Below, in pieces: positions 44,749-54,330 of a stretch of 64,000 bases of DNA. The first letter of the stretch is position 1. Each line of letters opens with the position of its first letter. Position numbers and translations under genes: made by a program. The notes under the pieces are model-generated. The model had not been told where the DNA came from. It ran no database searches and saw only the letters and a program-made list of their open reading frames with translations. The stretch is from Bacteroidales bacterium (GTDB lineage: Bacteria; Bacteroidota; Bacteroidia; Bacteroidales; Bacteroidaceae): positions 1 to 64,000 of the forward strand of contig SUXO01000006.1 of assembly GCA_015060885.1 (NCBI GenBank). Direction: 5' to 3'.

Positions 44749-46491
44749 ATGAATATTATGGAAAGAATAAAGAAATTATATAGAAAGCTTATATTGGTTC
44801 TCGTTCTTGTAAGCGGAACATTTATGACTTCGTGCGAGGATTATCTTACAATTATTCCTCCAAGCGTTGTTGTTCACGAAGACTTCTGGCACACCGAGGC
44901 CGAAGTGAGAGGTATGATGGCGACAGCCTACATAACCTTGTGTAATGGAGATGCTATCTCAAAAGCGATTGTTTGGGGTGAAACACGCGCCGAAACCGTT
45001 GACTATATAAAAGGTAGCCAGAACGATAATATAAAATTCTTGCTCGAAGGCTTGCTTTACGACGACAACAGCTTTGCATCGTGGTCGAACTACTACTACG
45101 CAATAAGTTGCTGCAACCTTGTGCTCGAATATGGTCCCGAAGTGACAGGTAACGATCCTAACTTCTCGGCAGGCGAGATGATAGTGGCCGAGGGCGAAAT
45201 GAGAGCATTGAGAGCCTATGCGCACTTTATGCTGTTGCGTGCGTTCTGTAACATACCTTTGGCCACAAAGGTTGTAATGAGTGATGCCGAAATACCCTCT
45301 TATCCCCAGGTACAGCCTATGGAGGCTTTGAATGCCATTTATGAGGACTTGGAAATTGCAAGCACCAAGGTACTTAAATCATCGGCTCCCAGTTCATCAA
45401 GTCTGGGTAATGTTACTACAAATGCTGTTTACGCAATGATGGCCGATGTTAATATGTGGCGTGCCGCATTTGCCAAGTATTACGAAACAGAAGGTACTGC
45501 TGTTGCAACTCTTACTCCCGATGAGTATTACGATATGGCTATTGCCAACTGTCAAAAGGTTCTCGATAGAATGAACGAGATACATACCGAGTTCTTCGAT
45601 AAGGACGAAGGGTTGAAGAGTGCTTACAACCTTATAAAGAATGGTGGTGAGGATGAAATGAGAAAATTCGGTTACAGCCAGGTCTATAATGAAATCTTTG
45701 GTGCTCAGAACTCTCGTGAGTCAATTTTCGAGTTCCAGATCGACGATACCAACCACGCGAAAGGAGGCAATGGCATAGCAAACATATTCGGAACCGAGGG
45801 CCGCTTGAATGGTCAGCTTGTAGTCGCAAAGAAGTTCATGGAGAAATTCAAGAGCGACGACTTGCGAAAGGTTGCATTTACATCGTTCCCCGACCCCGAT
45901 TGGACAACACCTCCTACCGAGGTTGTTGAGGAGTATGGCGTGTTCAAATACATTGCAAAAGGTACTCCTGTCGATGGTAGTGGCTCACGCGAGTATCGTG
46001 CAGGTGACAACTTCGATTCACACTGGATTGTATACCGCAAAGCCGATGTGCTGTTGATGCAGGCCGAAGCCCTTGTTTCGCGCACAACAGCCGATGAGAC
46101 AGATATTAAAAAAGCCTTCGATATAACCAACGCCATTAACCGTCGTTGGAGGGCCGATACCACAGCCATCACCGAGCCTTTGACATACACAACCGAAATG
46201 ACTGCCGAAGAATGTCTTGCACTTGTTCGTGACGAGCGTGCACTCGAATTGTGTTTCGAAGGCAAACGCTGGTTCGATATCGTGCGTATGGCATTGCAAG
46301 GCGAGGAGACATCATTCTCTTACGAAGACAAGAACCACGGAGTGGATAGCGAGGAGATGGAAAGACGTTATAACCGCATCAGTGCATACTTTATGCCCAT
46401 TGCAAAAGAGGAGATGCGATTCAACCCCGACCTCGTACAGAACGAGTCTTGTAAGTCATCGGATAATGACGATTCAATATCTCAAAATTAA
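44749..46491 (+). CDS. SusD/RagB-type surface lipoprotein
   Basis: The ligand-binding lid of the SusCD pair, 580 residues. The lipobox ends at Cys29 (MTSC) counting from the ATG at 44749; a second ATG three codons in is equally possible. The N-terminal TPR-like helices include the WSNYYYAISCCNLVLEY and GEMRALRAYAHFMLLRAF segments, and the C-terminal signature is RDERALELCFEGKRWFDIVRM. It is normal in length. The gene follows SusC by 14 bases and is followed by an intercistronic hairpin, then the second fasciclin gene. Confidence 0.95.
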   Translation: MNIMERIKKLYRKLILVLVLVSGTFMTSCEDYLTIIPPSVVVHEDFWHTEAEVRGMMATAYITLCNGDAISKAIVWGETRAETVDYIKGSQNDNIKFLLEGLLYDDNSFASWSNYYYAISCCNLVLEYGPEVTGNDPNFSAGEMIVAEGEMRALRAYAHFMLLRAFCNIPLATKVVMSDAEIPSYPQVQPMEALNAIYEDLEIASTKVLKSSAPSSSSLGNVTTNAVYAMMADVNMWRAAFAKYYETEGTAVATLTPDEYYDMAIANCQKVLDRMNEIHTEFFDKDEGLKSAYNLIKNGGEDEMRKFGYSQVYNEIFGAQNSRESIFEFQIDDTNHAKGGNGIANIFGTEGRLNGQLVVAKKFMEKFKSDDLRKVAFTSFPDPDWTTPPTEVVEEYGVFKYIAKGTPVDGSGSREYRAGDNFDSHWIVYRKADVLLMQAEALVSRTTADETDIKKAFDITNAINRRWRADTTAITEPLTYTTEMTAEECLALVRDERALELCFEGKRWFDIVRMALQGEETSFSYEDKNHGVDSEEMERRYNRISAYFMPIAKEEMRFNPDLVQNESCKSSDNDDSISQN

Positions 46492-46499
46492 ATCAGGTG

Positions 46500-46560
46500 T
46501 AAAAGAGAAATGTTAATCACAAGAGGAACAGGCGACTTTGTCAGGAGCCATTCTCTTTTA
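46500..46560 (+). other. Intercistronic stem with long loop
   Basis: TAAAAGAGAA at 46500-46509 pairs with TTCTCTTTTA at 46551-46560 around a 41-base loop. It lies between the first SusD gene and the second fasciclin gene. It could be an attenuator, processing site or weak terminator between the two modules. Confidence 0.4.
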
Positions 46561-46579
46561 ACAAAAAACAATAAAGAAG

Positions 46580-48445
46580 ATGAAAGCGATGTTAAAAAAT
46601 AAATTATCAGTGGCATTGACATTGGCCGTAGCTCTTTTTGCAAGCTATTCTTGCGAGGACAAAGAAGCCGAGTTGGTTTTTCCGGGTGTAGTCAGTGCCG
46701 AGAAGACAGCTTTGGAGGTGATGTTGGAGGATCCCGACTATGCACAATTCTTGCAGGTTGTGGAATTGTGCGGTGCCGGTTGTGCCGACTCATTGTTCAA
46801 TCAGTCGAGAGTGTATACAATATTTGCACCTGTGGGTAATAGCTTCGATATTGCAGCCATCGAAGAACGTATTGCCAATGGCGACCGTGAGGGCGTCTTC
46901 AAACAGTATGTAAAATCGCATATTGCCAACAATCGTCACGCGGCGATAGGTGATATGGACAAGAAGATGGTAATGCTTAATGACAAGGCCGTGTCGTTCT
47001 CGGGAACAACACAAAGTGGCTATACTTTCGGCGGAACCAGATTGGTCGAGTATAATATTCAGGTAAAGAACGGTATCATACACAAGATAGCCAATCCGTT
47101 CGATTACAAGCCCTCTATTTGGGAGTCGCTCAAAAATATAAACAGCATAAGTTCTTTCTGGGACTTCTGTGCTACATTTACAAAAAAGGAGTTCGACCCC
47201 TGGAACAGTATTTTGGGTGATATCGTAGACCAGGAGCAGACCTATCGCGACTCGGCTTTCGTAGAGAAGAACGATATGCTTAACCTCATGGGCTCAATCA
47301 ACAATGAAGACTCATTGATGCTTATGTTCGTGCCCACCAGCGAGCTATGGGACGAAATCTATACATCGTCGGCACAATACTTCAACTACAACACAGAGGA
47401 CTTTACACCGAAGCAGTTGCATGAGGCCGATTCTATCTCAAAAATCCGTGGCGTAAAACAGTATTTCCAATACTTGTCATACAGTATGACCGACCAGAAG
47501 GTTGGTGGCGTAATGACCGACTTCGACAATCTGCCCGACTCATTGGCAGTGCGTCAGGTTAGTTATCCCCGTAAGAAATATCCCACAGCCGAGTTCTCGG
47601 TAGTCGAGAGTTACGAAATGTCTAACGGAATGTTGAAGGTTGTGGATGCACTGCCCATTAACCCCTTCAACCTTTGGGTAGATACAATAAAGCTCGAACC
47701 CGACACAGAGAGCGCATCTGGAGTATTCCGTAATGTAAGAAAGGATAAAGACGGTAACCAGGTACTTGATAAGGATGCTACATACGAAAGAATATCAGTT
47801 TCGGAAAAGGAGCAGAACCCCGATGTTGTGGGTAAACTTTCAAATGGCCAGTATCTGGTGGCTTCACAGCCTACAAAAACAAAGATGACCGATTTGCCAA
47901 AAATCACATTCTTTGTAAAGAACGTACTCTCTACCAGTTATAAGATTGCATTGATTACACCACCTTGGTTCATCAAGTCATACAAAGATACATTGATAAG
48001 CAAAGCTAGCGACCCCCAATATGCCGACTCGTACTTGCGTGTACGTGTGAGCCAGAACAATGAGCTGTTGGCTATGATTCCCAGCGATTCGTTCAACATC
48101 GGTACTTCAAAGACCAACTTTGGTGTGTGGGAGGAACATGCTATTGTACCCGACCGTTCACGCATCGACACCATCTTCCTCAAAGATGCCAATGGCGATG
48201 ACTATATCTTCAATTTCAAGAATTGCGAGGACTTCTCCGGTCTATCCGAGTTGAATGTCAAGGACGAGGATTATACCGTGGAGATAAACATAGAGCTCTT
48301 GCGTCCATTGCAGTATAACGAAAGAAATGGCCGTTATACAGCAATGAATGCCAATAATTTTGCATTCCGCTTCTTGCTCGACCAGATAATGCTTATTCCT
48401 GTCGATGTTACAAAGCAGGAAGACGATAACCAACCCCTCGAATAA
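46580..48445 (+). CDS. Fasciclin-like lipoprotein (second)
   Basis: A 621-residue lipoprotein with Cys25 in the lipobox, followed by EDKEAE, an acidic stretch like surface-export signals. A FAS1-like region spans about 40-175, with 'VYTIFAPVGNSFDIAAI' and the closing 'YNIQVKNGIIHKIANPF' typical of the domain end. A second, more divergent FAS1-like unit may follow at about 178-345 (WESLKNINSISSFWDFC start). The C-terminal half is beta-rich without a recognised domain. It is placed exactly as its larger counterpart: directly before a SusC gene (gap 29). Confidence 0.78.
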   Translation: MKAMLKNKLSVALTLAVALFASYSCEDKEAELVFPGVVSAEKTALEVMLEDPDYAQFLQVVELCGAGCADSLFNQSRVYTIFAPVGNSFDIAAIEERIANGDREGVFKQYVKSHIANNRHAAIGDMDKKMVMLNDKAVSFSGTTQSGYTFGGTRLVEYNIQVKNGIIHKIANPFDYKPSIWESLKNINSISSFWDFCATFTKKEFDPWNSILGDIVDQEQTYRDSAFVEKNDMLNLMGSINNEDSLMLMFVPTSELWDEIYTSSAQYFNYNTEDFTPKQLHEADSISKIRGVKQYFQYLSYSMTDQKVGGVMTDFDNLPDSLAVRQVSYPRKKYPTAEFSVVESYEMSNGMLKVVDALPINPFNLWVDTIKLEPDTESASGVFRNVRKDKDGNQVLDKDATYERISVSEKEQNPDVVGKLSNGQYLVASQPTKTKMTDLPKITFFVKNVLSTSYKIALITPPWFIKSYKDTLISKASDPQYADSYLRVRVSQNNELLAMIPSDSFNIGTSKTNFGVWEEHAIVPDRSRIDTIFLKDANGDDYIFNFKNCEDFSGLSELNVKDEDYTVEINIELLRPLQYNERNGRYTAMNANNFAFRFLLDQIMLIPVDVTKQEDDNQPLE

Positions 48446-48474
48446 GTTTTTAATTTGAAAAATAGAAAAAAACT

Positions 48475-51400
48475 ATGTATATGCGACAAATAATGCAATT
48501 ATTGATGGCGTTAATGGTGTTGATGCCATCGGCTCTTGGAGCCACTGTGCTTGGTACTGCGGCATTCGAGGAGAACGATTCAGTAAAGGTCGATAAAGAA
48601 GTTGTCGATGTTCCTGCTACACGTACCATTACAGGTACAGTGTATGATGCGGCAACCAATGTACCTCTTCCCGGTGTACGTGTTCAGGGAACCGGCCACA
48701 CCAAAATCACAACAATGACAAACGCTGAGGGACAATATAAATTGGAGATTCCCTCCTATGTTACATTGCTCAGTTTTTCAACTCCCGAATATCTGTTGTT
48801 ACAGGCACCCGTGTACAACGACGATATAATAAATGTTCGTCTTTACACCGATAAATTCTCGGGTAATTACAGTGCCGACATAAAGGCTATTGAGTATAAC
48901 GGCTTTGAAAATGAGGTATCTCCCTCATTGACCATCGATGGCGAGATTCAAAAGAACCTTGGTGCCGATGTACGCTCAATAACACGTTCGGGTGCATTGG
49001 GCATAGGTAACACTATGTTTGTACGCGGTATAAATTCGATACACGCAAACACCCAGCCTCTTATAGTTGTCGACGGAATTATATGGGACACCCAGGAGAG
49101 TTCCACATCACTTCATATGGGTATCTACAACAACACGCTCGCGTCAATAGATATAGAGGATATCGAGAATGTAAAGGTAATGAAGAACGGTGCGGCCATT
49201 TACGGTGCCCGTGCCGCCAATGGTGTAATCCTTATCAACACCAAGCGTGGCAAGAGTATGGCAACCCGTATTACCGCCAATGTATATGGTGGTATGACAA
49301 CCATTCCTCAAACCGTTGATATGCTTGGTGCCGAGGAGTTTCGTCTTTATGCCAATGATATCGTAGGTTCGATAAGCGACATTGCCCCCAATGCAAATCT
49401 CGACTTCTTGCGTAGCGATCCCACTTATGTAAACTACAATAAGTATCATAATAACACAAATTGGGAGGATTGCATTTACTCCAATGCTTTCTCGCAAAAC
49501 TACAAACTGAATGTAGAGGGTGGTGACGATATCGCCATGTACAACTTCTCATTCGGTTTCACACAGGCCGAAAGCCCGCTTGACGGCAACAATTTGAACA
49601 GAATGAACGTGCGTCTGAACTCAACAATCTCACTCACCGAGGAGCTCTCTACACGTGTCGACATTTCATATTCCCGTGTTGCACGCGAGTTGCTCGACGA
49701 TGGTATCCGCGAAGATGCTTCGTCGTTCCCTGTTACCTCAATTGGTCTTTTGTCGAAGATTAAATCGCCCTTCTTGAGCCCCTACCGCTTCTCGAACCTC
49801 GGCGAGATGAGTAAGAACTTCGACGGTGCCGACACATTTGCCTATGGTCCTGCACAGGCAGCCGGTGTCGCTCACCCCAACAACTCGCTCTATAACCCTA
49901 TGGTAATTCTCGACAAGGGCGCAGGCGAGTACAAGAACGAAATGGAGTATACCAATATGGGTATCACCATCGCTCCCGAAATGAAACTTGGCGATTTCAC
50001 AATCACCGAAACCTTCAACTACTCATTGCACCGTGTCAACGAACTCTACTATCTGCCCTATGCGCAGCCAACAGGTGCCTCCGGTACCGACTTCTATGTA
50101 GAGAGCATCGGTGCGCGTATAAGCAACTACGCATCTTCGATGTTTGGTCGCGAGGCTGCCATTACAAGTGACACACGTGTTGCTTGGGACAAACGTTTCG
50201 GTGCCCACTACTTCGATGTGTTCGGTGGTTTCCGCTACACAAGCTTCGACTTCGATACCAACTCAATCGGTGGTGCCAATACCGGTAACGACAACAGCTA
50301 CTCGGTACGCGGTGACCTTGATGCTCTTACAACAGCAGGTATCGATGATACTTGGACAAATATGTCGTGGTATATGTCGGCCGACTACTCTTACAAGACA
50401 CGCTACTTCTTGCAGGCAGCCGCTTCTTTGGAGACATCTTCACGTTTCGGTAAAGAGGCTGTCGATGCTCTTAAAGTAGGTGGTGTTTCCTGGGGCTTCT
50501 TCCCCTCGATACAGGCCGCCTGGCTCATCTCTTCGGAGAATTGGTTCCGTGTGCCTGCAATCGATATGTTGAAGTTGCGTGCAGGCTACGATATCACAGG
50601 TAACGATGCCATCGACTACTATGCATCGCGCAGCTATCTGCAAGCAATAAAGTTCAACAATGCAACAATGGGACTTCAACTCGCAAATGTTGAGAACGAG
50701 GGCGTTAAATGGGAAAAGACATCGCGTTTCAATATTGGTTTCGACGCTATGCTCTTCGATAACCGTCTGGCTTTCTCTTTCGATGCCTACAAAGCGACAA
50801 CATCGGACCTCTTGGTTCAGAAGAAATACTCTTTTGTAACAGGTATGGATAGGTATTGGAGCAACGGCGGCGAGCTCGAAAACGTAGGTTTCGAGGCTTC
50901 GTTGACAGCAAAGCTCGTTAACACTGCCGACTTCCAGTGGGAACTCGGTGCCTCTGTCGGTCACTATAAGAACGAGGTTACAGCCCTCGACGAGGATGTA
51001 GCCGTGGCATCGGTTTACGGTGGCGAAGTCAAGACTATGGTCGGCCAGCCCGTAGGTGTCTTCTGGGGCTACAAGACCGGCGGTGTAATAGCATCGGCAG
51101 CACAGGCAAAAGCGCTTGGCTATTATAAGATGGACGGAACAGAAAAGGTTCCCTTCCAGGCAGGTGATATGATGTTCCTCGATATCAATCCCGGTGCGAA
51201 CCCCGGCTGTATTGACGAGAATGACAAGACTGTTATAGGTGACCCCAACCCCGACTTCTATGGTAACATCTACACCAGCCTCTCTTACAAGAACTGGAAA
51301 CTCGATGTAGTATGCAACTACTCGATAGGCAACGATGTCTACAACTACTACCGTCAGGTTTTGGAAAGCGGTTCAAACTTCTACAACCAGACCGAGAATA

Positions 51401-51738
51401 TGAAATACCGTTGGGTGTTCGACGGCCAACGGACTTCAATGCCTGCCGTTAAGTTCGGCGACCCGATGGGTAACAGCCGTTTCTCGGACAGATGGATTGA
51501 GGATGGTTCATACTTCAAGCTAAAATCAGTTAAACTCTCGTACAACATTCCCGTATCGTACAGCTGGTTGCAAGGACTCACCGTTTGGGGAGCAGCCGAG
51601 AACCTCTGGACTATTACAGGATACAAAGGAAACGACCCCGAGACATCGGTCAACAACAACATCTTCTACCAGGGTGTCGATGCCGGTCTTTTGCCTCAAA
51701 GTTCAAGTTTCCACCTTGGTGTAAAAGTTAACCTCTAA
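48475..51738 (+). CDS. SusC/RagA-type TonB-linked outer-membrane transporter (second)
   Basis: A second SusC-family importer, 1087 residues. The signal peptide ends near residue 23. An unusual linker of about 25 residues precedes the carboxypeptidase-regulatory-like domain (TITGTVYDAATNVPLPGVRV, about 52-120). The plug contains MFVRGINSIHANTQPLIVVD and GARAANGVILINTKRG. The barrel follows, ending in a hydrophobic strand (HLGVKVNL). It differs clearly in sequence from the first SusC, so the two modules are not a recent duplication. An 11-bp hairpin separates it from its SusD gene. Confidence 0.94.
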   Translation: MYMRQIMQLLMALMVLMPSALGATVLGTAAFEENDSVKVDKEVVDVPATRTITGTVYDAATNVPLPGVRVQGTGHTKITTMTNAEGQYKLEIPSYVTLLSFSTPEYLLLQAPVYNDDIINVRLYTDKFSGNYSADIKAIEYNGFENEVSPSLTIDGEIQKNLGADVRSITRSGALGIGNTMFVRGINSIHANTQPLIVVDGIIWDTQESSTSLHMGIYNNTLASIDIEDIENVKVMKNGAAIYGARAANGVILINTKRGKSMATRITANVYGGMTTIPQTVDMLGAEEFRLYANDIVGSISDIAPNANLDFLRSDPTYVNYNKYHNNTNWEDCIYSNAFSQNYKLNVEGGDDIAMYNFSFGFTQAESPLDGNNLNRMNVRLNSTISLTEELSTRVDISYSRVARELLDDGIREDASSFPVTSIGLLSKIKSPFLSPYRFSNLGEMSKNFDGADTFAYGPAQAAGVAHPNNSLYNPMVILDKGAGEYKNEMEYTNMGITIAPEMKLGDFTITETFNYSLHRVNELYYLPYAQPTGASGTDFYVESIGARISNYASSMFGREAAITSDTRVAWDKRFGAHYFDVFGGFRYTSFDFDTNSIGGANTGNDNSYSVRGDLDALTTAGIDDTWTNMSWYMSADYSYKTRYFLQAAASLETSSRFGKEAVDALKVGGVSWGFFPSIQAAWLISSENWFRVPAIDMLKLRAGYDITGNDAIDYYASRSYLQAIKFNNATMGLQLANVENEGVKWEKTSRFNIGFDAMLFDNRLAFSFDAYKATTSDLLVQKKYSFVTGMDRYWSNGGELENVGFEASLTAKLVNTADFQWELGASVGHYKNEVTALDEDVAVASVYGGEVKTMVGQPVGVFWGYKTGGVIASAAQAKALGYYKMDGTEKVPFQAGDMMFLDINPGANPGCIDENDKTVIGDPNPDFYGNIYTSLSYKNWKLDVVCNYSIGNDVYNYYRQVLESGSNFYNQTENMKYRWVFDGQRTSMPAVKFGDPMGNSRFSDRWIEDGSYFKLKSVKLSYNIPVSYSWLQGLTVWGAAENLWTITGYKGNDPETSVNNNIFYQGVDAGLLPQSSSFHLGVKVNL

Positions 51739-51748
51739 TGAATATAAA

Positions 51749-51777
51749 TCGTGTTCCGCTGTTCAGGCGGAACACGA
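51749..51777 (+). other. Intercistronic hairpin between susC and susD genes
   Basis: An 11-bp perfect stem (51749-51759 with 51767-51777), GC-rich and with a 7-base loop. It is followed by AAAAAC rather than a T run, so it is more likely an mRNA-stability or attenuation element than a terminator. Confidence 0.6.
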
Positions 51778-51796
51778 GAAAAACAATACATAAACA

Positions 51797-54259
51797 ATGA
51801 AAAAGAATCTTATTAATACAGTTGCGTTCCTTCTTTGCGGAGCAATGTTCTTCGGCTCGTGCGAGGATATGTTGGACGCGGAGTCAAACCGTGTTGAGTA
51901 TGAGTTTGACAATTGGACATTCAACGACTCTGTATATTCTGTATTGGGTATCCTGAATGCCGTTCAGCAGGTTGGCGACCGCCAGGTTCTTCTTGGTGAA
52001 CTTCGTGGCGACCTTGTATCAATCAACGAGAATACTCTCGACGATATAAAGGATATAAGCAACTTCGATTTCGATGCCGAATCAAACCAATACCTTGCAG
52101 CAAAGGACTATTATGCAATAATCAACAACTGTAACGTATTCCTTTCGCGTGTCGATACCAACCTCACATACGACAACCAAAGACTTATGTTGCGTGAGTA
52201 TGTTGCAGTGAAGAGTGTACGCGCCTGGACATATATGCAGCTTATGAAGAACCACGGCCACATCCCCTTCTTTACCGAGCCTGTGCTAACCAATGGCAAG
52301 GCCGAGGAGATAATGGCCCGTACTCCTGCCGACCAGTTGACCGTTATCAACTTCCTTATCAACGATATCGCACCCTATGCGAACCCCGCTGCCTATCCTA
52401 TGCCTAAATGGCAGATTCCCAGTTTTGCAACAGCAGGTATGACAGCGAAACTGTTTATGCCCATCAGAGTCCTTTTGGGTGACCTCTACTTGTGGCGTGC
52501 ATCGTTGAGAGCCGAAATGACATCATACCCCTTGCCTTTCGGTAACCCCAACAGCGACTATGCTTTGGCAGCCAAGTGCTATACACAATACCTTACCGAG
52601 GATAATAAGATGCACGATGCAACCGATGTCGCTTCCCACAGAAAGGAGAAACCCGATGAGGACCTCACTTACTATCCTTCAACAGGTTTTGCCGGCCGCT
52701 TCTTGCAGAGTAGCTTCACCAATAAAATCAACAACTTTGTTGCAGCTATCCGTTACGCTTCAACCGAGAATGTAGGTTCAGTATCGAAGTTGGCAGATAT
52801 TTTTGCTCCTGTCGGTGCAATAGGCAAGAAACAATTGGAGGCTTCGCCCGCCATTCGTGCGATTTCCGATCGCCAGACATATCTTCTCCGCACCGGTAAT
52901 GAGAACAAATATTATTACGATATTGTAAACAGCAAGAAATTCCCCGGTGACCAGCGTATCTACTCTGTTGTAGCGAGCCAGCGTGGCGATGACTTGAACA
53001 AGACGCGTTACGATAATGTAATCATAAAGTTCAACTACGACGATGCCAACTCATTGCGCTTTGATGGAAACACAATGCTCTTTACACCCAAGAAACCCAC
53101 AACCGACATATTCCTCGATCGTCCCGAATATGTATATCTGCGCCTTGCCGAGGCATTCTTGGGATTGGAGCGTGAGGGTTACACCGGTGCAATGGAACTT
53201 GCTATGACAGTGCTTAAATCGGGTATCAAAGGCGAGTGCAACCTCTACTGGAACCCCGACACAATTGATGAATACCAGCTCGATGCTGACGAAGAACCTA
53301 TAATGGCTCCTATGGTAGACGAGGATGGCGACCCCGTTGTGTTGGTTAAGGTTGAAAATCAACTCGACGAAGAGGGCAATCCCGTTCTCGACCTCAAAGG
53401 CGACCCTGTTCTCATAGAAACCGAGATTCCCCAATATGCACCGGTTGTAATGGCGAAAGTATTGTCCGATTACGATGCTATGCTTTTCGACTTCTCCGAC
53501 AAGAGCTTTGTTAACAATAACAAAGGTATTCACTCACGCGGTAGCGGTTTCTGCGAGGCGAACAATGCCTATTCATTGTCCGACTCTTGCGTTGCGGCCC
53601 ACTTCGGTATACTGCCCGCAGAGGAGAAAGCAACAATAAAGGTACGCTTGACCAACGAGGACGGTTCATTTACCCAGTGGCCTGTTGTAAAGAAGGATGC
53701 CGACGGCAACGACCTCTATATCGAATATGTTAATGCTGCGGGAAAAACCCAGAGACTCCCCGACTATGAGCTCGATGCCGAAGGCAATGTAACCTGGGAG
53801 TTCGCTTACGAGGAGAAAGAGGTTGAGGTATATACCATAACCGACGAACAGCGTTTGGAATATATGTATGACAAACTCATCGATGAGATGGCACTTGAAA
53901 TGGCCTTTGAAGGACACCGTTTCGGCGATCTCTCGCGTTTGGCAACAGCACTCGCCAACCCCGAATTCCTTGCACGTCGTGTTGCAGCCCGTAACGTTGC
54001 AACAGGTGACTGGCGCACTGCCGAAGGTGCCGAGGGCTGGGACGGCGCACTCTTTACCCGTTTGCTCGACAAGAACAACTGGTATATGCCCCTCCCCGGT
54101 AACTATTTGAAGCCCGGTATCACTCCTGCCGACCCTGCCGAGCCCTTTATCCCCACTCCCGACGATGAAGAAGAAGAGGGTGGTGAGAACGGTGATGACA
54201 CAACCGGCGGAACCGAAGGTGGTGACGACACCACAGGTGGCGAAACTGTCAATCCTTGA
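51797..54259 (+). CDS. Large SusD/RagB-type surface lipoprotein with insertions
   Basis: A SusD-family lipoprotein of 820 residues, some 250 longer than usual, with Cys22 in the lipobox. The TPR-like N-terminal part looks standard (VKSVRAWTYMQLMKNHGHIPFFTEP). Extra sequence lies between the usual core and the C-terminal signature LALEMAFEGHRFGDLSRLA (here LIDEMALEMAFEGHRF). It contains Asp/Glu- and Gly-rich strand-like repeats near 490-535 (DEDGDPVVLV, DEEGNPVLD, LKGDPVLIE) and 615-680 (KDADGNDLYIEY, DAEGNVTWEF). The last 35 residues are low-complexity Glu/Gly/Thr. The extra parts could bind calcium or a distinct ligand. Confidence 0.9.
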   Translation: MKKNLINTVAFLLCGAMFFGSCEDMLDAESNRVEYEFDNWTFNDSVYSVLGILNAVQQVGDRQVLLGELRGDLVSINENTLDDIKDISNFDFDAESNQYLAAKDYYAIINNCNVFLSRVDTNLTYDNQRLMLREYVAVKSVRAWTYMQLMKNHGHIPFFTEPVLTNGKAEEIMARTPADQLTVINFLINDIAPYANPAAYPMPKWQIPSFATAGMTAKLFMPIRVLLGDLYLWRASLRAEMTSYPLPFGNPNSDYALAAKCYTQYLTEDNKMHDATDVASHRKEKPDEDLTYYPSTGFAGRFLQSSFTNKINNFVAAIRYASTENVGSVSKLADIFAPVGAIGKKQLEASPAIRAISDRQTYLLRTGNENKYYYDIVNSKKFPGDQRIYSVVASQRGDDLNKTRYDNVIIKFNYDDANSLRFDGNTMLFTPKKPTTDIFLDRPEYVYLRLAEAFLGLEREGYTGAMELAMTVLKSGIKGECNLYWNPDTIDEYQLDADEEPIMAPMVDEDGDPVVLVKVENQLDEEGNPVLDLKGDPVLIETEIPQYAPVVMAKVLSDYDAMLFDFSDKSFVNNNKGIHSRGSGFCEANNAYSLSDSCVAAHFGILPAEEKATIKVRLTNEDGSFTQWPVVKKDADGNDLYIEYVNAAGKTQRLPDYELDAEGNVTWEFAYEEKEVEVYTITDEQRLEYMYDKLIDEMALEMAFEGHRFGDLSRLATALANPEFLARRVAARNVATGDWRTAEGAEGWDGALFTRLLDKNNWYMPLPGNYLKPGITPADPAEPFIPTPDDEEEEGGENGDDTTGGTEGGDDTTGGETVNP

Positions 54260-54280
54260 TTTCAAGAACATTGTTTATAG

Positions 54281-54310
54281 GTTTGAGAGAGGTTTACGCC
54301 TCTCTCAAAC
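54281..54310 (+). terminator. 12-bp hairpin after the second SusD gene
   Basis: GTTTGAGAGAGG at 54281-54292 and its exact complement at 54299-54310 enclose a 6-base loop. The copies of TGTTTATAGG at 54272-54281 and 54311-54320 flank it. There is only a weak T-rich tail, so it may be a leaky terminator or an RNA element before the sirtuin gene. Confidence 0.55.
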
Positions 54311-54317
54311 TGTTTAT

Positions 54318-54324
54318 AGGAGGA
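54318..54324 (+). promoter_or_regulatory. Strong Shine-Dalgarno before the sirtuin gene
   Basis: AGGAGGA ends 6 bases before the ATG at 54331. Bacteroidota genes seldom carry such a motif, so it fixes this start over the in-frame ATG at 54256, which would lie within the end of the SusD gene and the hairpin. Confidence 0.7.
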
Positions 54325-54330
54325 AATATT

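Noticed and set aside
54256..54330. Sirtuin starting at the in-frame ATG 54256
   Set aside because: It would begin inside the SusD stop region and run through the hairpin; the AGGAGGA site supports 54331.
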